A DNA stretch of 10,577 nucleotides from Phycisphaerae bacterium (GTDB lineage Bacteria > Planctomycetota > Phycisphaerae > Sedimentisphaerales > Anaerohalosphaeraceae), in contig JAIPFN010000207.1 of the NCBI GenBank assembly GCA_021736615.1, positions 1-10,577 on the forward strand, read 5' to 3'. Both the position numbers and the translations under genes were made by a program. How positions within the stretch are numbered: position 1 is the first letter of the stretch; each line of letters begins with the position of its first letter. This document shows, in pieces, positions 6,367 through 10,577 of the stretch. The notes below the pieces were generated by a model that was not told the origin of the DNA, searched no databases, and saw only the letters and a program-made list of their open reading frames with translations.

Positions 6367-6675
6367 TTATTGAGTTTGAATGCTTCCAGCGGCACCAAAA
6401 GCAATGCCCAATGCTATCATAGCAAAGTAAGCGATAATTACTACAAGGCCGATACCGAAGGATATCCAGCAGAACAGTTTGGCCTTCTTAGAAGAATCCA
6501 TTGCTCCAGCGATGTCGCCTCCGGCGATTTTACCGTTGACCTGCGCGGCGAATACTATAGCTGCAATGCCAAGCGGGAGGCAGCAGAATAGCGTTACAAG
6601 AATCGACTGCACGAGGTAGTTTGGGATGTTTTGCTGAGGCTGAACCGGTGGTGCTTGAGTGCCTGTTTCGTTCAT
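6367..6675 (-). CDS. CD225/dispanin-family membrane protein
   Basis: This 102-residue two-helix protein is the first gene of the minus-strand cluster. A short polar, Gln/Pro-rich N-terminus replaces the zinc ribbon of its paralog. The CD225 domain follows from about residue 18, with N-Y-L-V-Q-S-I-L, the paired cysteines in L-F-C-C-L-P-L-G, the polar loop G-G-D-I-A-G-A and S-S-K-K-A-K, and a second hydrophobic helix at about 68-95. The ATG at 6675 is chosen over the in-frame GTG at 6693, because AAAGGAG lies five bases upstream of the ATG and inside the longer reading. It is divergent from prfB, with a 178-bp shared upstream region. The role is unknown. Confidence 0.88.
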   Translation of the reverse strand: MNETGTQAPPVQPQQNIPNYLVQSILVTLFCCLPLGIAAIVFAAQVNGKIAGGDIAGAMDSSKKAKLFCWISFGIGLVVIIAYFAMIALGIAFGAAGSIQTQ

Positions 6676-6718
6676 TTTTTCTCCTTTTGTCACATAGACT
6701 GATAAATGTTAGGTGTTA

Positions 6719-6747
6719 AAACTAATTAAAAAATTCGGTTATGTCAA
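6719..6747 (-). promoter_or_regulatory. Possible promoter of the CD225/DUF2752/DUF4190 cluster
   Basis: On the minus strand a perfect TTGACA lies at 6742-6747. A 17-bp AT-rich spacer leads to TAGTTT (6719-6724), which keeps only the first two and last bases of the -10 consensus. The leader would be about 35 nt. The perfect -35 box makes it credible, but the -10 box is weak. Confidence 0.4.
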
Positions 6748-6797
6748 GCAGTTTTCTTTGTAATTTATCTGGATTTCTTGCTTTGGCCGACATATTC

Positions 6798-6806
6798 TGT
6801 TATAAG
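6798..6806 (+). promoter_or_regulatory. Extended -10 promoter for prfB
   Basis: TGTTATAAG contains the extended -10 form TG-N-TATAAG, with five of six matches in the hexamer at 6801-6806. A weak -35 box TTGCTT (6778-6783) lies 17 bp upstream. Transcription would start near 6813, about 40 nt before the prfB ATG. Confidence 0.5.
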
Positions 6807-6853
6807 AGGTGCTCATAAAATTCAATTTTTCGTTATTTGAGGTTTTTTATATT

Positions 6854-7967
6854 ATGGAAGTATCAGAACTTAAGGCAGCTATCGCCGAACTTGAGGCCCG
6901 GGTCGAAAATATCCGGGAGTGGCTTTGACTTACCCGCCAAGATCGCTTTAAAAGAGCAATTAGAACAAAAAATGTCTCAACCGGGTTTCTGGGACGACCC
7001 CGAAGGCGCAAAGGAGGTAACCTCCGGCATTAGCGCTGTAAAATCCGTCATCGACCCAGCCGAGGAGGCACGCGTCGCGATTGCCGACATCGCCGAGCTC
7101 TTTGAGCTTGCAGCCGATGAAGAGGACGCCGAAACCCTCGAATCTATCGAAGCCGACCTCGAAGACCTTACCAAAAAGTGCGACCAGATCGAAGTCGCCG
7201 GTATGCTCGACGGCCCCGACGATATGCGGTCCTGTTTCTTCAGCATCCACGCCGGCGCAGGCGGAACCGAAAGCTGCGACTGGGCGAGCATGCTTCTGCG
7301 AATGTACACCCGCTACTTCGAGCGAAACAAGTACAAATTTGCCGAATACGACATAACCCCCGGCGAAGAAGTCGGTATCCGATCTATCACCCTGAAGGTA
7401 AGCGGCCCGTTCGCCTTCGGCAAGCTCAGCTGCGAAACCGGCGTCCACCGCCTCGTCAGGATCAGCCCCTTTGACGCCCAGAGCCGCCGCCACACCAGTT
7501 TCGCCGCCGTAGACGTCATCCCAGAATTCGAAGACATCAAGGATATCGACATTGAAGACGACGAAATGCGGATCGACTTCTACCGCGCAAGCGGAGCAGG
7601 CGGCCAGCACGTAAACAAGACCAGCTCAGCGGTCCGCATAACCCACTTGCCTACAAATATTGTAGTCCAGTGCCAGAACGACCGCAGCCAGCACAAAAAC
7701 AAAGCCGAAGCAATGAAAATGCTAAAGGCCCGTCTCTACATGCTCGAACAGCAAAAACGCGACGCAGAACTGGCCAAACTATACAGCAACAAGGGCGAGA
7801 TAGCCTGGGGCAACCAGATACGAAGCTATGTTATGCAGCCATACCAGATGGTAAAGGACCACCGAACCGACCACCAGACCGGTAATGTAGACGCAGTAAT
7901 GGACGGCGACATAGAAAGCTTCATAGAAAGTTACCTGAAGTACAAAAGCGGCAAGAAGAATAAATAG
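6854..7967 (+). CDS. prfB: Peptide chain release factor 2, with programmed +1 frameshift
   Basis: RF2 releases the finished protein at UGA and UAA codons. The gene must be read as 6854-6925 joined to 6927-7967, skipping T6926, to give 370 residues (E. coli RF2 has 365). The first part, MEVSELKAAIAELEARVENI then REWL, ends at an in-frame TGA. A +1 shift joins it to DLPAKIALKE and on to Q-P-G-F-W-D-D, the normal RF2 N-terminal helical domain. The codon-recognition tripeptide Ser-Pro-Phe (about 204-206) marks RF2 rather than RF1, and G-A-G-G-Q-H-V-N-K places the catalytic GGQ at about 249-251. A weak GAGG (6839-6842) precedes the ATG. Calling the gene from the TTG at 6837 or the ATG at 6972 would be wrong. 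It is autoregulated by the frameshift. Confidence 0.96.
6915..6929 (+). promoter_or_regulatory. RF2 programmed +1 frameshift signal
   Basis: The frame-0 codons are CGG GAG TGG CTT TGA C. The slippery CTT is at 6923-6925 and the stop TGA at 6926-6928, in the poor TGAC context. The internal Shine-Dalgarno-like GGGAG ends three bases before CTT, the same spacing as the E. coli AGGGGG-TAT-CTT-TGA-C site. When RF2 is scarce the ribosome slips from CUU to UUU and continues in the +1 frame, so RF2 controls its own synthesis. Confidence 0.95.
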
Positions 7968-8005
7968 CAATTTCTCTGGATTGAGAAAATAAATCTGCCG
8001 ATAAA

Positions 8006-8096
8006 CGTAGCGGGGGCTTCTAGCCCGCAGCTGTTTTGCGGTGATAGCTAGATTGAACGAATTATAACTATGCCGGCTGGAAGCCTACGGTACGGT
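8006..8096. repeat. Dispersed palindromic repeat, copy B
   Basis: This 91-bp element between prfB and pepA has the same ordered blocks as copy A at 4626-4697. They are CGTAGC, GGCTTC-T-AGCC (stem GGGCT 8014-8018 with AGCCC 8022-8026), TTTTGCG, TTATAA, ATGCCGGC, and a terminal CGGTACGGT. Its right half holds a second hairpin, GGCT-GGA-AGCC (8075-8085), which is the inverted form of the left core. The element is therefore two convergent GGCTTCC-type modules. There is no T-tract, so I do not call it a terminator. Confidence 0.7.
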
Positions 8097-8140
8097 ACTA
8101 ATGTTATTTAGTAAACTTAACATAATAAAGGGATTTTAGA

Positions 8141-9673
8141 ATGGCCAGAAAGATTATCAGCACAACAGTAAAAACAAAAGCGGCAGCCCCGGTTTCCGTT
8201 AAATCGGACATCCTGGCTATCGGCGTATTCTCAGACGAAGGCAAACCCGGAAAACTCGCCGGCGAGATCAACAAGAATCTTAAAGGAGCAGTCAAAAAGC
8301 TCCTCGCCCTCGGCGACTTCAAAGCCAAATGCGGATCAACCGCAGTCATATACACAGACGGCAAGATCGCACCAGCCCGCGTTTTGCTCGTTGGCCTCGG
8401 CGATCGCAAAGAACTCACCGCTGACTGCATCCGGAAAGCATCATCGATCGCCGCCAACAAAGCCGTAAGTCTAAAGGCCGCCAACATTACAGTAGCCCTC
8501 AATCAGCAGCTCCCGGCAAAAATATCTGACGAAACCATCGGCCAGGCCATAACCGAAGGCCTCTACTTCGGCAGCTACCGTTACGATGAGTTCGTATCAA
8601 AAAGCAAGGACAACAGGCTCGATTCACTCAAATGCACCATCGTTGATGAAGCTCCCGAAAAGATCAAGGCAATGGGTAAAGGCGTAAAGGCCGGCACCAT
8701 CATCGGCAAGGCCCAGACCTATGCACGTACGATAGCAAATCGCCCGGGCAACATAATCAACCCGCCCGCACTAGCCGCCGAAGCCCGCAAGGTCGCAAAA
8801 GCCGACCCCTCGCTTTCCTGCAAAATATTCGACGAAAAGGCACTAATCCAGATGCAAGCCGGCGGAATACTCGCAGTCGGCGCAGGCTCTGCATCTCAGC
8901 CGAGAATGATCGTCCTGAAGTACACCCCAAAGGGCGCAGCCGCCAGAGCAAAGAAACCAATCGCTCTCGTTGGTAAAGCTATAACTTTCGATTCAGGCGG
9001 AATCAGCATCAAACCGTCGGCAGGCATGGAAGAGATGAAGTTTGACAAATCCGGCGGCATCGCCGTACTCGGAGCCATGAAAGCCATAGCCGCACTGAAA
9101 CCGGCACAAACGGTTTACGGTATTATCCCATCGGCAGAAAACATGCCGGACGGCACCGCCTCTCGCCCAGGCGACATCATCACCACGATGAGCGGAAAAA
9201 CCGTCGAGATCAAAAACACCGACGCAGAAGGCAGACTCATCCTCTGCGACGCGATTCATTACGCCACAAAACAAAAGTGCGAGGCCATCGTCGACATCGC
9301 AACGCTGACAGGTGCATGCGTCGTAGCACTGGGCAAATACATGGCCGGCCTGATGGGCAACAATGACCAGCTTATCGAACAGCTCAAAGACGCCGCCAAA
9401 TCAAGCGGCGAAAAAGTATGGCACCTGCCATGCACAGACGAATACTCCGACGACCTCAAGAGCGGTATCGCAGACATCTGCAACATAGGTAATAGCCGCT
9501 GGGGCGGAGCGATAACGGCAGGCGCATTCCTCAAGTCCTTCGTAGGTGAAACCAACTGGGCACACATCGACATGGCCGGTATGGACATGTTCGCCGGAAA
9601 AGAACACGGCAGCGAAGGCGCCCCGGGCTTCGGAGTAAGACTACTGACAGAATTCGCAATAAACTACAAATAG
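8141..9673 (+). CDS. pepA: Leucyl aminopeptidase (peptidase family M17)
   Basis: This 510-residue cytosolic di-metal aminopeptidase removes N-terminal residues, preferring leucine, in peptide turnover. The first part (to about 170) is the variable N-terminal domain and the second is the catalytic domain. The family signature N-T-D-A-E-G-R-L is at 359-366. The metal and catalytic residues line up with E. coli PepA at a constant offset of nine: Lys279, Asp284, Lys291, Asp302, Asp361, Glu363 and Arg365. The V-G-K-A-I-T-F-D-S-G-G-I-S motif has Ala where Gly is common. AAAGGGA lies about seven bases before the ATG. It stands as its own transcription unit, with repeat copy B upstream and a strong terminator downstream. 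In some bacteria PepA also binds DNA in recombination or regulation; that cannot be judged here. Confidence 0.96.
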   Translation: MARKIISTTVKTKAAAPVSVKSDILAIGVFSDEGKPGKLAGEINKNLKGAVKKLLALGDFKAKCGSTAVIYTDGKIAPARVLLVGLGDRKELTADCIRKASSIAANKAVSLKAANITVALNQQLPAKISDETIGQAITEGLYFGSYRYDEFVSKSKDNRLDSLKCTIVDEAPEKIKAMGKGVKAGTIIGKAQTYARTIANRPGNIINPPALAAEARKVAKADPSLSCKIFDEKALIQMQAGGILAVGAGSASQPRMIVLKYTPKGAAARAKKPIALVGKAITFDSGGISIKPSAGMEEMKFDKSGGIAVLGAMKAIAALKPAQTVYGIIPSAENMPDGTASRPGDIITTMSGKTVEIKNTDAEGRLILCDAIHYATKQKCEAIVDIATLTGACVVALGKYMAGLMGNNDQLIEQLKDAAKSSGEKVWHLPCTDEYSDDLKSGIADICNIGNSRWGGAITAGAFLKSFVGETNWAHIDMAGMDMFAGKEHGSEGAPGFGVRLLTEFAINYK

Positions 9674-9700
9674 CAATCAGCAATTAGTGATAGTATTCGG

Positions 9701-9742
9701 AAGGCACTTTCAAGTCGCAGGCTTGAAGGTGCCTTTCTTTTT
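9701..9742 (+). terminator. Strong intrinsic terminator of pepA
   Basis: AAGGCACTTTCAAG (9701-9714) pairs over 14 positions, with one T-G wobble, with CTTGAAGGTGCCTT (9722-9735) around a seven-base loop. A T-rich run follows to 9742. It starts 28 bp after the pepA stop. This is the clearest terminator in the window. Confidence 0.92.
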
Positions 9743-10026
9743 ATACCGACAAACTATGCTTGGAGATTCCATCTGAAAAGAAAGTATAGATTTGTAAGTG
9801 GCAGACATTGTGAAACTAAAGTCTGGTAAGAGAATTATCGCAATTGTTTGGTTGTGTGTTTAGCTAATATTGCACCGACATCAGAGAATTTGACAGGCAG
9901 ATGCATAGTTCCGGTGAACAAGCCGGTTTCCAAAAGTTGCAAGCAAAACCCAACCAAAAACCCACATCCAAATTTTTTATTTTTAATCTGTCGTTTTGAT
10001 TTTTGCTTTTTAATCTTTTATTTAAT
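9743..10026. other. AT-rich non-coding stretch
   Basis: I see no gene here. A 65-codon open frame over 9848-10045 runs into a low-complexity T-rich zone and lacks a ribosome-binding site or family features. The T-rich block at about 9965-10025 precedes the ATCCGTG repeat and probably belongs to the same repetitive unit. Confidence 0.5.
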
Positions 10027-10056
10027 AATCCGTGTCAATCCGTGAAATCCGTGGTT
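10027..10056. repeat. Triple ATCCGTG intergenic repeat
   Basis: ATCCGTG occurs three times, at 10028-10034, 10038-10044 and 10047-10053, with 10- and 9-base periods, and ends in GGTTAAAA. Similar ATCCGTG-T-AATCCGTG units after T-rich DNA are scattered between genes in many unrelated bacterial genomes (from memory, not searched). The function is unknown. Confidence 0.65.
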
Positions 10057-10087
10057 AAAAAAGCAATAGCAGCAAGACTAACAATTC

Positions 10088-10577
10088 CTATCTGATCTTA
10101 AGCGTAGCAAGTGCTATCGTCGCAAATCCCACCGCCAGCAGCCAGAACCTTACCACTACCTGCGGTTCGCTCCACCCGGCCAGGTGGAAGTGGTGGTGTA
10201 TCGGAGCGCACCTGAATATTCTTTTGCCTCCGGAGTATTTGAAATACCCTACCTGCAAAATCACGCTCAACAGTTCCATCACGAAAACGCCGCCGATCAG
10301 CAGCAGCAAAATTTCGTGCCGCGTAACGATCGCTCCGAACCCCATCGCCGCCCCTAAAGGCAAAGACCCGACATCTCCCATAAACACCTGTGCCGGATGG
10401 CAGTTAAACCATAGAAAACCAAGTATCGCCCCCATCACAGACGCATAAAAGATGCAAAGCTCGCTTGATTGGGGAATATACGGCAAGAGCAGATAGCTCG
10501 CCCACGTAATCGAACTCGTCGGCGACATCTTTTCCGATGCCACATAACACAATATCACCAGCACCGCCGCGACGATC
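10088..10577 (-). CDS. mraY: Phospho-N-acetylmuramoyl-pentapeptide transferase, C-terminal part (runs off window)
   Basis: The minus-strand frame is open from the right edge (10576 is the first base of a full codon) to the TAG at 10088-10090, giving about 162 residues. MraY moves phospho-MurNAc-pentapeptide to undecaprenyl phosphate in the inner membrane, forming lipid I for peptidoglycan. The visible motifs are [16 protein letters not shown], which contains a catalytic-region Asp, and the cytosolic [11 protein letters not shown] triple-His motif, with several membrane helices between and after them. The GTG at 10564 is an internal valine, not the start. The rest of the gene, and probably other cell-wall (mur/dcw) genes, lie to the right. 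No clear terminator follows the stop on this strand. Confidence 0.96.
   Translation of the reverse strand, partial: IVAAVLVILCYVASEKMSPTSSITWASYLLLPYIPQSSELCIFYASVMGAILGFLWFNCHPAQVFMGDVGSLPLGAAMGFGAIVTRHEILLLLIGGVFVMELLSVILQVGYFKYSGGKRIFRCAPIHHHFHLAGWSEPQVVVRFWLLAVGFATIALATLKIR

Noticed and set aside
6837..6925. prfB read from a TTG at 6837 without frameshift
   Set aside because: The residues from that frame (MRFFILWKYQ onward) do not resemble RF2. The overlapping frame from 6854 gives the proper RF2 N-terminus and ends at the CTT TGA C site.
6960..7610. 216-codon open frame antisense to prfB
   Set aside because: It is a shadow of the strongly codon-biased prfB frame, with no start signal or family motif. 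Long antisense frames are expected opposite GAC/GCC-rich codons.
9847..9958. Inverted repeat TTTGGTTG / CAACCAAA
   Set aside because: Eight bases separated by almost 100 bp in low-complexity DNA is readily explained by chance.
9848..10045. 65-codon open frame on the plus strand
   Set aside because: Its second half is translated T-rich DNA and part of the ATCCGTG repeat. It has no ribosome-binding site or recognisable domain, and probably arises from repetitive intergenic DNA.

Overview
This window looks like the chromosome of a bacterium, most likely a member of the Planctomycetota (Phycisphaerae / Sedimentisphaerales type). That placement is an inference. It rests on the gene style, on the cluster of small CD225/DUF2752/DUF4190 membrane proteins, and on the intergenic GGCTTCCAGCC / GCCGGC hairpin repeats. 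I see no phage, transposon, CRISPR array, tRNA or rRNA. Most of the content is ordinary housekeeping and envelope genes. The more unusual parts are a strongly palindromic promoter, an envelope acyltransferase/esterase pair with altered active sites, and an uncharacterised four-gene cluster of small membrane proteins.

Layout. (1) Bases 1-2007, plus strand: the 3' part of a MarR-family regulator, followed at 27-bp spacings by two tandem paralogous alpha/beta hydrolases. One has a hydrophobic N-terminus and the other is a predicted lipoprotein. (2) Bases 2118-4656, plus strand: a near-consensus sigma70-type promoter whose -10 box lies inside a perfect 13-bp inverted repeat. It drives an SGNH/GDSL-like protein and an Lnt-like membrane nitrilase/acyltransferase, and the operon ends at a terminator-like hairpin that is part of a dispersed repeat. 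(3) Bases 4703-5116, plus strand: arfB, the GGQ ribosome-rescue hydrolase. (4) Bases 5153-6675, minus strand: a compact cluster in the order CD225/dispanin, DUF2752, zinc-ribbon DUF4190, zinc-ribbon CD225. (5) Bases 6798-7967, plus strand, divergent from (4): prfB (release factor 2) with the classical programmed +1 frameshift at CTT TGA C. (6) A second copy of the dispersed repeat (8006-8096), then pepA (leucyl aminopeptidase, 8141-9673) with a strong intrinsic terminator. (7) About 340 bp of AT-rich non-coding DNA ending in a triple ATCCGTG repeat. (8) The 3' end of mraY on the minus strand, running off the right edge.

Functional themes. Peptide release and ribosome rescue are represented by prfB and arfB, which lie on either side of the minus-strand cluster. 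Envelope biogenesis is represented by mraY, the Lnt-like protein, the SGNH protein and the surface hydrolases. The dispanin/DUF2752/DUF4190 cluster has no assigned function that I know of and is the best candidate for something undescribed.
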